A DNA stretch of 64,000 nucleotides, from IMG/VR virus record IMGVR_UViG_3300032085_000337, positions 1 to 64,000 of that record. One strand, 5' to 3'. Positions 39,295 through 47,930 of the stretch are shown here, one piece after another (the stretch's first letter is position 1; each line of letters starts with the position of its first letter). Source of the stretch: a virus. The notes beneath the pieces were generated by a model. It was not told the DNA's origin and did not search any database. It saw nothing but the letters and a program-made list of their open reading frames with translations. Position numbers and translations under genes: made by a program.

Positions 39295-41565
39295 ATGATA
39301 AAAACAACACAATTCGAGCTTGAGGCACAGATGCAGGACCGTGGTTATGCTAGGTTCCTCAAGCAAATTGAAGCAGCCCGTAAGAACGAGGGCCAGAGCA
39401 ACACAGCTTATGGCCGTGAGCTTATCAAGGCTAACATTGATGATGTTGTTGTAGCCATTGGGGCTTTCATAGACACACAAGCAACCGTTAAGCGTAAAGC
39501 ACCAGCATCTATCCTGCTCAATGACCTTAACCTTGAAGCTGTGGCTTACTTGGCCCTCAAGACCATCGTGAACAGCCTTGGGCATGATGAAGCTAAGACC
39601 ACAGCCACAGCTATCAACATTGGCCTTGCAGTCTCCAACGCTATCAAACTGGCAGAGCTTAGTGCTGACAAAGAGAGCAAGGGCCTCGTTAAGCACATTG
39701 AGACAAGCGCAAAGAGAGCGCTGGGCAATGACAACAGCAAAGAGAAGGCTGTATCTGAGACATTGGCATTCTTTAACATGCAATCTGCTTGGTCTGTTGA
39801 GGATCAACTCAAGGTTGGTATCACCTTGGTTGAGCTTATCGCTGCGTCTGGCCTCATTGAGAATATCACTGTTGGTAGTGGCAAAAGCTCCTTTAACAAA
39901 CTAGTCCCTACAGATAAGACTATGGAGATGGTTGAGGTGATGAACTTATGCCCTGAGTTCGCCCCAGTCTACCTTCCGATGATAGTAGAGCCTAAAGACT
40001 GGGACACTGATGGCAATGGTGGTTACCTTACACTCCGCCAACCTCTTGTTAAGACACGCTTTGAGGGGCACACAGAGGCCCTTCAGGGGGCTGACTTGTC
40101 TTCTGTGCGTCAGAGCATCAATATCATCCAACAGACCGCTTGGAAGGTCCACACAGGGCTTCTCAGTATCGCTCAGAGGGCCTTTGATGATGGCTTGGAC
40201 GTAGACTGCTTCCCATTCAACTACAAAGACGACCGCCCTAAGCGCACAAGCATCCGTGTAGGGGCTACTACAGTGTTATCGCTGGCTGAGGAGTTCAGAG
40301 GGCACGAGGCTATCTATTTCCCTCACAACATGGACTGGAGGGGCCGTGTGTACCCAATGGTTGATGGCCTATCCCCACAAGGTAATAAACTGGCTAAGTC
40401 GCTCCTCTCTTTTGCTGAAGGTAAACGTATCACGGGTGGCGCTGAGAACTTCTTGGCTATCCACATCGCCAATGAGTTCGGTAAGGACAAGCTGTCCCTT
40501 GGTGATCGTGTAGCTTGGGTCTTTGAGAATGAAGATAAGATCGTTGAGGCTGCTAATGACCCTTTTGGGCCTAACAAAGACTTTTGGCTCAATGCTGACA
40601 GCCCTTGGGGCTTCCTTCGTGGCTGCTTAGAGTGGGCTGGCTACTGTGCTGACCCGGAGGACTTCCTTAGCACCCTGCCAGTAGCCTTTGATGGCTCTTG
40701 CTCTGGTCTCCAGCACTTCTCTGCGATGTTCAAAGATGAAGTTGGTGGCCGTGAAGTGAACCTTTTACCTGACCTAGACCGCCAAGACATCTACAGTGCC
40801 GTCAAAGAGGCCGTGGAAGGGGTACTACAAGCCTCTGATGACGCTTTGGCTACACAGTGGCTTAAATCAGGACTTATGGGCCGTAGCCTCTTTAAAACGC
40901 CCACAATGACCTATGGCTACTCTTCTGAAGTTCCGGGCATGACTGATCAGATCAAAGCTTACGTTAAGGATAGCGGGAATGATGCCTTTGCTAAAGATGA
41001 GTTGTTTGTAGCTTGTAATTATCTTGCTAAGATCACTTTCGCAGAGATAGAAAACATCGTGGTCAAAGCTGCTGAAGCTAAAACATGGCTCCAAGCTTGT
41101 GTCAAAGGCAAGCAGGAAGCTGCTCAATGGACTACACCTGATGGGATGGTTGTTGTGCAGAAGTACAAAGTGCGTAAATCTAAGCAACTCAACATAATGG
41201 TAGAGGGCGAACGTATTCGCTCACGCTATGACGTACCTACAGACGCTGTAGACAGCCGTAAGATGGCCTCTGCTATCGCTCCTAACGTGATCCACAGCCT
41301 AGACGCTGCACACATCCGTATGGTTGCTCTAGCTGCCTCTGGTGAGCAGATGCACAGCCTTGCGATGATCCACGACAGCTTTGGTTGTCACGCTGCTGAT
41401 GCTGGCAGGTTCTTCAACATCATTCGTGAGCAGTTCGTGGCTCTTTACAGCGGAGATGTAGCTGAGATGCTTAATGCAGAACTCTCTGGCGGGTCTGTAG
41501 AGCTTCCTACAATGGGTACTTTGGACCTTGAGGGCATTATTGATACTGACTACTCCTTCGCCTAA
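39295..41565 (+). CDS. T7-like single-subunit RNA polymerase
   Basis: 756 residues, shorter than T7 (883). Catalytic residues are visible: Asp466 (FDGSCSG), Asp694 (HDSFG), and Lys534 and Tyr542 of the KxPxMTxxYG-type helix. The MDWRGRVYP segment near 343-351 is also typical. It would transcribe the phage's own middle and late genes from phage promoters. The leader carries a host promoter and tandem repeats, and a terminator follows. Phage A has no such gene. Confidence 0.97.
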   Translation: MIKTTQFELEAQMQDRGYARFLKQIEAARKNEGQSNTAYGRELIKANIDDVVVAIGAFIDTQATVKRKAPASILLNDLNLEAVAYLALKTIVNSLGHDEAKTTATAINIGLAVSNAIKLAELSADKESKGLVKHIETSAKRALGNDNSKEKAVSETLAFFNMQSAWSVEDQLKVGITLVELIAASGLIENITVGSGKSSFNKLVPTDKTMEMVEVMNLCPEFAPVYLPMIVEPKDWDTDGNGGYLTLRQPLVKTRFEGHTEALQGADLSSVRQSINIIQQTAWKVHTGLLSIAQRAFDDGLDVDCFPFNYKDDRPKRTSIRVGATTVLSLAEEFRGHEAIYFPHNMDWRGRVYPMVDGLSPQGNKLAKSLLSFAEGKRITGGAENFLAIHIANEFGKDKLSLGDRVAWVFENEDKIVEAANDPFGPNKDFWLNADSPWGFLRGCLEWAGYCADPEDFLSTLPVAFDGSCSGLQHFSAMFKDEVGGREVNLLPDLDRQDIYSAVKEAVEGVLQASDDALATQWLKSGLMGRSLFKTPTMTYGYSSEVPGMTDQIKAYVKDSGNDAFAKDELFVACNYLAKITFAEIENIVVKAAEAKTWLQACVKGKQEAAQWTTPDGMVVVQKYKVRKSKQLNIMVEGERIRSRYDVPTDAVDSRKMASAIAPNVIHSLDAAHIRMVALAASGEQMHSLAMIHDSFGCHAADAGRFFNIIREQFVALYSGDVAEMLNAELSGGSVELPTMGTLDLEGIIDTDYSFA

Positions 41566-41569
41566 AGCT

Positions 41570-41597
41570 AAAAACCCCCACTATAGAGAAAGAGGCC
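41570..41597 (+). promoter_or_regulatory. T7-promoter-like element, copy 1
   Basis: 28-base element recurring at 41,690-41,717. Shared parts are AAAAAC, then TATAGAG seven bases later, then AAGA and CC; about 21 of 28 bases agree. CACTATAGAGAAAGAGG is close to the -6 to +11 part of T7 and SP6 promoters. It overlaps the left arm of the terminator after the RNA polymerase gene. Confidence 0.5.
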
Positions 41598-41625
41598 TTC
41601 AGGTAATTCTGGGGGCCTTTTCTTT
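41590..41625 (+). terminator. Rho-independent terminator after the phage RNA polymerase
   Basis: AAGAGGCC (41,590-41,597) pairs with GGCCTTTT (41,614-41,621) with one G-U pair, 16-base loop, then TTTTCTTTG. An alternative outer stem CCCCCA/TGGGGG (41,575-41,580 with 41,610-41,615) also forms. Confidence 0.75.
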
Positions 41626-41689
41626 GTGGGACGGCCCCTTTCAGGGACCATTTATGAGTGCTAGAAACCCTTATAAATAAGGCATCTCC

Positions 41690-41717
41690 AAAAACTACTC
41701 GTATAGAGGAAGAAACC
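41690..41717 (+). promoter_or_regulatory. T7-promoter-like element, copy 2
   Basis: Second copy, exactly 120 bases from the first, with AAAAAC at -16 to -11 and TATAGAGGAAGA around the presumed start G at 41,706. No terminator overlaps it, so it is the better candidate for driving the replication genes from 41,972. Confidence 0.5.
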
Positions 41718-41795
41718 TCAACACTACCCAGCCGTTCTGGGTTATCAAACGGGGCACGAAGAGCTGTGAGACTTAAAAGTTACACATGACCTCTC

Positions 41796-41852
41796 CTTCT
41801 ACTACCCTGCTTAAAGCTGACAATGGTGTTAGCTGAAGGCCTGTAGTAGAAG
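41796..41852. other. 57-base stem-loop with perfect 10-bp arms
   Basis: CTTCTACTAC and GTAGTAGAAG enclose a second imperfect repeat (AGCTGAC/GTTAGCT). No T-run follows. Flanked by the two ACTTAAA(A)GTTACACAT direct repeats. Confidence 0.65.
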
Positions 41853-41971
41853 ACACTACCTTAAGAAAACCCAATACTATGGGGGTAAGGGGGCACTCTA
41901 AGCTATAAGAACTTAAAGTTACACATAAGTTCCCCTTAAGCATACTATAGTACACAAAAGGAACCAATAAG

Positions 41972-42166
41972 ATGATACAAGAAGCACTAGACACCATTAT
42001 GTACATGGATGAGGAAGACACTCAGCGCTACCTTCTGGTCCTCCTTGAGCGAGACCCTGAGCTATTCTATTCTATTCATAATGAGATTTTGCAATTAGAC
42101 TTCCTAAACGATATGCGGGAAGAAGAGCACAATGGCTACCCAATGTACCCGGAGCTAAGCCGATGA
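41972..42166 (+). CDS. Hypothetical acidic protein
   Basis: 64 residues, acidic and helical, many Glu/Asp. Ribosome-binding site aaagga upstream. First gene after the control region; overlaps the next gene by 4 bases. Not recognised. Confidence 0.6.
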   Translation: MIQEALDTIMYMDEEDTQRYLLVLLERDPELFYSIHNEILQLDFLNDMREEEHNGYPMYPELSR

Positions 42167-42348
42167 GTAAGATGACTATCTCATTTGTAGCTGTATCAGC
42201 TTCAACAGGCTTAATGCTCTGGGATTATGCAATGTCACAGCCTTCTGTTGGCTTAATGTTGCTACCAGCCTTCTTTAGTGGTGGCTATATGGCAATTGCA
42301 GCAGCACACCTACTTGAACTAATTAAACAAAATAACAAAAAGGACTAA
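42163..42348 (+). CDS. Small membrane protein
   Basis: 61 residues with two predicted membrane segments (about 4-22 and 29-50) and a basic, Asn/Lys-rich C-terminus. Overlaps the previous stop. Unknown function. Confidence 0.65.
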   Translation: MSKMTISFVAVSASTGLMLWDYAMSQPSVGLMLLPAFFSGGYMAIAAAHLLELIKQNNKKD

Positions 42349-42352
42349 ACAG

Positions 42353-42427
42353 ATGAAATATTATGTACTCCCAGATGGCACAGTGACCTTTAAGCGTAAA
42401 GACTGTGCGGAATACGACAATGACTGA
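42353..42427 (+). CDS. Very small ORF before primase-helicase
   Basis: 24 residues, Lys/Tyr/Asp-rich. It starts 4 bases after the preceding stop and overlaps the helicase start by 8 bases (ATGACTGA), which suggests coupled translation. The helicase lacks a strong ribosome-binding site, which would fit such coupling. No family known. Confidence 0.45.
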   Translation: MKYYVLPDGTVTFKRKDCAEYDND

Positions 42428-43985
42428 GATTACCAGACAGCCTTGTCCAACATGTCCTAGTAGCGATGCTTTCGCCTATAACACTGATGGCTATGGTGTC
42501 TGTTTCTCATGTGGTAGTTCATATCCTAAAAAGGGCGTTAAGTATTCTGAGGAAACACTGGCGCTCTACCCTTTAGGTGATAGTAGCTATGACAACTATG
42601 AGCCTGAGCCTTCACAAGAGGACGCTAAATACATTAGCATCCGTGGTATCACTAGTGAGACTATGGAGCACTATGGTGTAAAAACCGTAGTCTCACACTC
42701 AGGTGAGCCTGTAAGCCAGTCCTATGTTTACCCTTCAGGGTCTACAAAGACACGCAAGTTCCCTAAGTCCTTCACAGCTACTGGTAAGATGGATGAACTC
42801 TATGGAATGAACTTGTTCACTCGTGGTAGTTCTAAATCAGTCACCATAGTAGAAGGAGAACTAGATGCTCTAAGCGCTTGGCAGATGCTAGGTGGCGTAG
42901 GCAACCGCTACATTAACCCTGTAGTTTCACTACCATCAGCTAATCCATCTAAAACCTTTTGGGAAAACGTAGTCCCTTGGTTAGATGGCTTTGAGAAGAT
43001 TATTCTCTCTGTAGACGCTGATGGACCGGGTGATGCTGTTGCTCAAAAGATAAACAACATCTTCCCTAAGAAGGTCTTCAGGGTAGACCACAGCACCTAC
43101 AAGGACGCTAACGAGTTCCTACAGGCTGGTAAGTCCTCAGAATACAAAAGTGCTTGGTTTAACGCCCAGCGCTTTATGCCTGACAACATCTTGCATAGTT
43201 CTGAAGACCTCCTAAAGCTTTTTGACCACACACCAGATCATTCCTACGTCCCTACAGGCATCCCTGACTTTGATGCTAAGGCTATGGGCTTAATGCAGGG
43301 ACACCTAACAGTCTTTAAGGCCCCTACAGGGATCGGTAAGACCGAGCTTATGCGCTATCTTGAGTGGAACTTCCTTCAGCGTAACGTAAGTTTTGCTACT
43401 ATGCACTTGGAAGAGACTAAGCTCCGTAGTGTCTTAGGGTTAGTTTCATATGACCTGAAAGACAACTTGACCCGTAAGGATCTTGTTGAAGACAAAGGCA
43501 AGACTGAAGAAGTCCGTGAGAGCATTAAGAAACTTGGTGATAGCGATAACTACTACCAGTTCTTTATGAAAGATGGACAAACAGAGGATGACCTAATCGC
43601 TCAGATCAGAATGTTCAAAGAAGCTTATGACTGTAAGTTCGTAATGTTTGAGCCTATCCAAGATGCAGTTTCTACAGGCTCTGAGGAGAACAAAGAAGCT
43701 AAACTCGCTGAGTTGGCAGTTCGTCTCTCTAAGGTTGCTGCTGATCTAAACGTAGGTATTGTGACTATCGCTCACACTAATGACGATGGTGAAGTCAAAT
43801 ACTGCAAGATGATTGGCCAGCGTGCTTCTGTTATCGTAAGACTAGATAGAAACAAAGAAGCTGAAGACATCCAAGATCGTAACACTACACGCTTGGTTAT
43901 CGAAAAGAACCGTCCAACGTCTGAAGAGGGCTTTGCGGGTGAACTTTTGTTCAACATAGACACCTTCAACATGGAGGCACTATAA
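42420..43985 (+). CDS. T7 gp4-like primase-helicase (phage B)
   Basis: 521 residues from ATG 42,420; an in-frame GTG at 42,405 is the alternative. N-terminal zinc site with Cys9, Cys12, Cys28 and Cys31. TOPRIM core with the VEGELDAL motif near 144-151 and Asp-Ala-Asp near 200-202. RecA-like helicase with Walker A APTGIGKT near 302-309 and an AHT-type motif near 453-455. Same architecture as the phage A protein at 869-2,437, but far diverged. Confidence 0.95.
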   Translation: MTEITRQPCPTCPSSDAFAYNTDGYGVCFSCGSSYPKKGVKYSEETLALYPLGDSSYDNYEPEPSQEDAKYISIRGITSETMEHYGVKTVVSHSGEPVSQSYVYPSGSTKTRKFPKSFTATGKMDELYGMNLFTRGSSKSVTIVEGELDALSAWQMLGGVGNRYINPVVSLPSANPSKTFWENVVPWLDGFEKIILSVDADGPGDAVAQKINNIFPKKVFRVDHSTYKDANEFLQAGKSSEYKSAWFNAQRFMPDNILHSSEDLLKLFDHTPDHSYVPTGIPDFDAKAMGLMQGHLTVFKAPTGIGKTELMRYLEWNFLQRNVSFATMHLEETKLRSVLGLVSYDLKDNLTRKDLVEDKGKTEEVRESIKKLGDSDNYYQFFMKDGQTEDDLIAQIRMFKEAYDCKFVMFEPIQDAVSTGSEENKEAKLAELAVRLSKVAADLNVGIVTIAHTNDDGEVKYCKMIGQRASVIVRLDRNKEAEDIQDRNTTRLVIEKNRPTSEEGFAGELLFNIDTFNMEAL

Positions 43986-44004
43986 TATGAAGGAATAAAA
44001 TAAT

Positions 44005-45846
44005 ATGAAAATAGTATTCGATCTAGAGACCGATGGGCTTTTAGACAAGCTAACCAAAATCCATGTCTTCTCATGGTCTGTGGTTGGCTCTGATGTAGTC
44101 CACAGCACTAACGACCTCAGCACTATCCAAGAGGTTATGCAAAAGGCAACAACAGTTATAGGCCACAATATCGTATCCTTTGACCTTGCAGCCCTAGCGA
44201 TGTTCGACATCCACACAGATGCTGACATCATAGACACCCTTCCCCTTAGTTGGTACTTAGAACCTAAGCGTGTTCGACACGGCTTAGACCAATGGGGCGA
44301 GAGCTTGGGCATTAAGAAACCTAAGATCGACGACTGGGACAACCTGAGCTATGAGGACTACAAGCATCGCTGTGAGGAAGACGTAAGAATCAACCTCAAA
44401 GTCCTTGAGACCCTAGAGCGCAAGCTAAAGCGTCTTTATCGTGATGAGGGTGAGCAAAAGCGTCTCACTGACTATCTGACCTTTAAGATGCAGTGTGCTA
44501 GGGACCAAGAGGTCTATGGTTGGCGCTTGGATGTCCCAAAGGCCCAAGACTTACAACAAACACTACAACAAATGAAGGAGAGTTCACAAGAACAGCTATC
44601 AGCAGCTATGCCACAAAAGCCTATTACAAAAGTAATGAACCCGCCAAAAGTGATGCACAAGAAAGATGGATCACTCTCTGCTAGAGGCGAGGCTTGGCAA
44701 CAACTGCTTAAAGACAACTTTATGCCAGCATCTACAATGCAGCCTATGACTATCTTAGTAGGCCATGACGCTGGCAACCCTAATAGCCATGAGCAAGTTA
44801 AAGATTGGCTCTATGACCTTGGTTGGAAGCCCCAGACATTCAAATATGTCCGTGGTGATAACTTTGGTGAAGAGCGTAAAATCCCACAGCTACGGGATGG
44901 CTCTGAGCTATGCCCAAGCGTACTTGCACTTGCTGAGGTAGAACCTTCGATCAAACTACTAGAAAACCTGACAGTCACTAGTCACAGACTTGGTGTTGTT
45001 AATGCTTATCTGGAGTGTGAGGTCGATGGTTGGCTTTCAGCAGGTATCTCAGGCCTCACTAACACCTTCCGCTTCAAACATAGGAAGCCTCTGGTTAACC
45101 TCCCCGCTGTCGATAAGCCTTGGGGAAAAGAACTTAGGGGTTGCTTGATTGCTCCAGAAGGTGAAGTGCTTGTTGGTTGCGATATGGTTTCCCTAGAGGA
45201 CACCACTAAGCGACACTACATGCAGCCTATTGACCCTGACTATGTTGCAGAGATGCAAAGGGATGGCTTCGATCCACACTTGGATTTGGCTAAACATGCT
45301 GGTGTAGTAACCCAAGACCAGATTGACCAGCACAACGCTGGCACTATCAACCTTGGGAACATCCGTAAGGGCTACAAGGCTGCTAATTATGCCTCAGTTT
45401 ATGGGGTAGGCCCAGCGACCCTCTCAAGGGCCACAGGTCTATCTCAAGGTGAAGCTAAGAAGCTCATTGAGGCATATTGGGGTCGCAATTGGGCAGTTCA
45501 AAAGATAGCTGAAACAAGAAAGGTAAGAGAAATAAACGGTGAAGCTTGGATACTCAATGAGGTCTCAGGCTTCTGGCACAGCCTACGTTCCGATAAGGAC
45601 CGTTGGTCAACCACAAACCAAAGCACTGGCGTCTACTGCTTTGACCAATACGTTATGTTGGTTAAGGCTGCTGGTGAGAAGGTCATAGGTCAATTCCATG
45701 ATGAGGTCGTGGTTGCTACTGATGACTACAAGAGAACAGAGCGTGTGCTTCTTGAGTGCAAGGGCAAGCTCAACGAAAAGATTAAACTTAACGTCCCACT
45801 TGGAATTGATTATGCAGTGGGCAACAACTATGCGGAGATACACTAG
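44005..45846 (+). CDS. Family A DNA polymerase with 3'-5' exonuclease (phage B)
   Basis: 613 residues. Exonuclease: DLETD (6-10), GHN...D near 53-60, and a Cys-Glu-Glu-Asp-Val segment near 127. Motif A starts at Asp393 and keeps Glu398, but continues as Asp-Thr-Thr-Lys instead of Leu-Arg, a variant I know from other phage polymerases. Motif B: Arg454, Lys458, Tyr462, Tyr466. Motif C HDE at 565-567. Not the same lineage as the phage A polymerase. Confidence 0.95.
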   Translation: MKIVFDLETDGLLDKLTKIHVFSWSVVGSDVVHSTNDLSTIQEVMQKATTVIGHNIVSFDLAALAMFDIHTDADIIDTLPLSWYLEPKRVRHGLDQWGESLGIKKPKIDDWDNLSYEDYKHRCEEDVRINLKVLETLERKLKRLYRDEGEQKRLTDYLTFKMQCARDQEVYGWRLDVPKAQDLQQTLQQMKESSQEQLSAAMPQKPITKVMNPPKVMHKKDGSLSARGEAWQQLLKDNFMPASTMQPMTILVGHDAGNPNSHEQVKDWLYDLGWKPQTFKYVRGDNFGEERKIPQLRDGSELCPSVLALAEVEPSIKLLENLTVTSHRLGVVNAYLECEVDGWLSAGISGLTNTFRFKHRKPLVNLPAVDKPWGKELRGCLIAPEGEVLVGCDMVSLEDTTKRHYMQPIDPDYVAEMQRDGFDPHLDLAKHAGVVTQDQIDQHNAGTINLGNIRKGYKAANYASVYGVGPATLSRATGLSQGEAKKLIEAYWGRNWAVQKIAETRKVREINGEAWILNEVSGFWHSLRSDKDRWSTTNQSTGVYCFDQYVMLVKAAGEKVIGQFHDEVVVATDDYKRTERVLLECKGKLNEKIKLNVPLGIDYAVGNNYAEIH

Positions 45847-46362
45847 ATGGCAAAAGTTAAAACAAAAGAAGTCGCAATGACAGGTTTCCTTGAGTATGCA
45901 CGGGTCTTCCCCGGTAACATGGATGCAAACATGGATTACCATGAGAAAACACAAGGACAGTACAACGTAAACTTTTATCCTGAGACCACAGAAGGCTTTG
46001 AGGCTTTCTTTGATGCTGGTGCGCCTGTGTCAGCTATGGGCCATGATACAATCAAGGTCGGTGACCCTGAGATTGCTACAGGTAAGTTCCTGAAGCTTAA
46101 GCGTCCTAACAAGCACCCTTCAGGTATTGAGGACTTTGGCGGTGCTCCTGTAGTCTTTGACTTCCGTGAGGGTGAAAGCCTTAAGAAGTGGTCAATGGAA
46201 GAAGATGGCGAGCTTGGTAATGGCACTAAAGCTACTGTTAAGGTTTCAATCTATGGTGAAGGCCCCCGTGCATCTATCCGTTTGGAGAAGATTGCAGTTC
46301 ACGAACTCGTAGAGTTTGATGGTAACACAGGAGGTGCTTCCTCTAACAAGGACAAGTTCTAA
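45847..46362 (+). CDS. Single-stranded DNA-binding protein (phage B)
   Basis: 171 residues. Beta-rich body with Val-Asn-Phe-Tyr-Pro-Glu (about 36-41) and Leu-Lys-Leu-Lys-Arg-Pro (about 78-83), then a Gly/Ser/Asn linker. The C-terminus ends in Asp-Lys-Phe, less acidic than usual. It follows the polymerase with no gap, the same place as in phage A and T7-like phages, which is the main support. Confidence 0.7.
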   Translation: MAKVKTKEVAMTGFLEYARVFPGNMDANMDYHEKTQGQYNVNFYPETTEGFEAFFDAGAPVSAMGHDTIKVGDPEIATGKFLKLKRPNKHPSGIEDFGGAPVVFDFREGESLKKWSMEEDGELGNGTKATVKVSIYGEGPRASIRLEKIAVHELVEFDGNTGGASSNKDKF

Positions 46363-46661
46363 TGGACGGGTCTGAGTTCTGTGGCCACTGTGGTAGTCTT
46401 TATGAGGACGGGTGTGTTTGTGGTGAGTGTAGCTTTGACGCTGTAGACAAACCCTTTCACTACAACCACTCTGGCGGCATTGAGTGCATTGAGTACATCA
46501 AGCAGGTCTTAGGTAAGGAAGGCTTTATAGCTTACTGTCGTGGTAATGTTATGAAGTACAACCACCGGGCCTTCTACAAGGGTAACCCAAATGAGGACAT
46601 GGCGAAAGCTGAACAATACCTCAAGTGGGCTAATGAAGCTCTTGGGGAGGTCTATAAATGA
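46362..46661 (+). CDS. DUF3310 protein with N-terminal zinc ribbon
   Basis: 99 residues. Residues 1-23 carry Cys7, Cys10, Cys18, Cys20 and Cys23, a zinc-ribbon-like cluster. From about 29 the DUF3310 signature follows: Lys-Pro-x-His-Tyr, Gly-Gly-Ile-Glu-Cys-Ile-Glu-Tyr-Ile, Tyr-Cys-Arg-Gly-Asn-Val-Met-Lys-Tyr, Arg-Ala. DUF3310 is widespread in phages, sometimes labelled nucleotide kinase without proof. Start and stop are shared with neighbours by 1-4 bases. Confidence 0.85.
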   Translation: MDGSEFCGHCGSLYEDGCVCGECSFDAVDKPFHYNHSGGIECIEYIKQVLGKEGFIAYCRGNVMKYNHRAFYKGNPNEDMAKAEQYLKWANEALGEVYK

Positions 46662-47248
46662 AAGTCCTAGTCGCCTGTGAATACTCTGGGCGGGTTCGTG
46701 ATGCTTTCATCAAGAGGGGGCACGAGGCTATGTCTTGTGACCTCCTTGAGACTGATGTTAGTGGCCCACACTACACTGGGAATGTCTTAGATATCTTAGG
46801 GCAAGGTTGGGACATGCTTATTGCGCACCCACCTTGCACTTACCTAGCCAACTCTGGTGTAAGTTGGTTACACAAGGATGAGGCTAGGTGGGGCCTACTT
46901 GATGAAGGTGCGGCTTTCTTTAAGGCTCTCCTTGAGGCAAACGTGGACAAGGTGGCTATTGAGAACCCTATTATGCACAAGTACGCTAAGGAGCGCATTG
47001 GTGGTGTTAGGCAAACTCAGGTCATACAGCCTTGGATGTTTGGTCACACTGAGCAGAAGGCTACATGCTTGTGGCTCAGGGGCCTACAACCACTGCTTCC
47101 CACAAACAACGTAAAGGAAGATATGATGAAACTAGATAAAAAAGAACGTCAGCGCCTGCACTACTTACCACCCTCTAAAGATCGGTGGAAACTTAGGTCA
47201 ACAACCTATCAAGGAATAGCAGACGCAATGGCTGAACAGTGGGGGTAG
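46658..47248 (+). CDS. DNA cytosine methyltransferase-like protein
   Basis: 196 residues. Starts with Val-Ala-Cys-Glu-Tyr-Ser-Gly-Arg-Val, a SAM-binding-like loop, and has His-Pro-Pro-Cys-Thr-Tyr at about 57-62, like the catalytic PPC of cytosine-5 methyltransferases. It lacks room for a normal target recognition domain, as do many phage members of this family. It could protect phage DNA from restriction; activity is not certain. Confidence 0.7.
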   Translation: MKVLVACEYSGRVRDAFIKRGHEAMSCDLLETDVSGPHYTGNVLDILGQGWDMLIAHPPCTYLANSGVSWLHKDEARWGLLDEGAAFFKALLEANVDKVAIENPIMHKYAKERIGGVRQTQVIQPWMFGHTEQKATCLWLRGLQPLLPTNNVKEDMMKLDKKERQRLHYLPPSKDRWKLRSTTYQGIADAMAEQWG

Positions 47249-47249
47249 T

Positions 47250-47930
47250 ATGAAAATCCTAATTGATGGTGACATCCTAACTTATCGTGCTGCGTTCTCT
47301 TGCGAGGGCCAGCCGATAGAGGATGCACAAGACAAGATTGATGAGATGGTAGAGGAAATCTTGGGGGCTGTAGCTTTTAGTTACACCTCCGAGAACTACG
47401 AAATGTTTATCACTGGGAAAGGGAACTTTCGCTTTGATGTTCAGCCAACCTACAAGCAGAACCGTTCAGGCAAACCTAAGCCTGAGCATCTGCCAGCACT
47501 TCGTGATTATCTTGTAGAGGCCTATGACGCTAAAGTTTCTAGTGGGCAAGAAGCAGATGATGACATCACTATCCGAGCCACAGAGCTAGGCCCAGATGCT
47601 ATCATTGCTTCTATCGACAAGGACTTTCTGCAAGTCCCCTGCCACCACTACAACCTAAATAAGAAAACATTGGTTAAGGTTGATGGTTTTGAGGGGTTAA
47701 GGTTCTTCTACACCCAGATCATTATGGGTGATAGTGCTGACAATGTGTTTGGCATCAAGGGTGTTGGTCCAGTGAAAGCTGGCAAGATGCTTGCTGATGC
47801 TACAACAGAGCGTGAGCTTTATGATATTTGTGTGGCTGCTTATGGTGGTGACACAGGTAAGGTTACAGAGAACGCAAGACTTCTGTGGCTACTGCGTGAG
47901 GAAGGTCAAAAATGGTCTCCCCCAAGCTAA
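47250..47930 (+). CDS. 5'-3' exonuclease (T7 gp6 / FEN-like)
   Basis: 226 residues. Metal-binding acidic residues: Asp6 and Asp8 (IDGD), Glu/Asp cluster GQEADDD near 93-99, Asp-Lys-Asp near 117-119, and Met-Gly-Asp-Ser-Ala-Asp-Asn near 157-163, followed by a Gly-Ile-Lys-Gly-Val-Gly-Pro helix-hairpin-helix. This is the FEN/PIN order. It removes primers and degrades host DNA. Overlaps endonuclease I by 19 bases. Confidence 0.9.
   Translation: MKILIDGDILTYRAAFSCEGQPIEDAQDKIDEMVEEILGAVAFSYTSENYEMFITGKGNFRFDVQPTYKQNRSGKPKPEHLPALRDYLVEAYDAKVSSGQEADDDITIRATELGPDAIIASIDKDFLQVPCHHYNLNKKTLVKVDGFEGLRFFYTQIIMGDSADNVFGIKGVGPVKAGKMLADATTERELYDICVAAYGGDTGKVTENARLLWLLREEGQKWSPPS

Larger units (their letters stand above)
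41566..41971 (+). other. Noncoding control region downstream of the RNA polymerase gene
   Basis: About 400 bases without a gene. Besides the terminator and two promoter-like elements it holds a 10-bp perfect inverted repeat (CTTCTACTAC 41,796-41,805 with GTAGTAGAAG 41,843-41,852) and two copies of ACTTAAA(A)GTTACACAT (about 41,771 and 41,911). In T7-like phages the region next to the RNA polymerase gene holds the primary origin; that role is possible here. Confidence 0.65.

Noticed and set aside
44005-45846. Phage B polymerase motif A (SLED in place of ELR) as a novelty
   Set aside because: I know this variant from other phage family A polymerases, so it is not unusual by itself.
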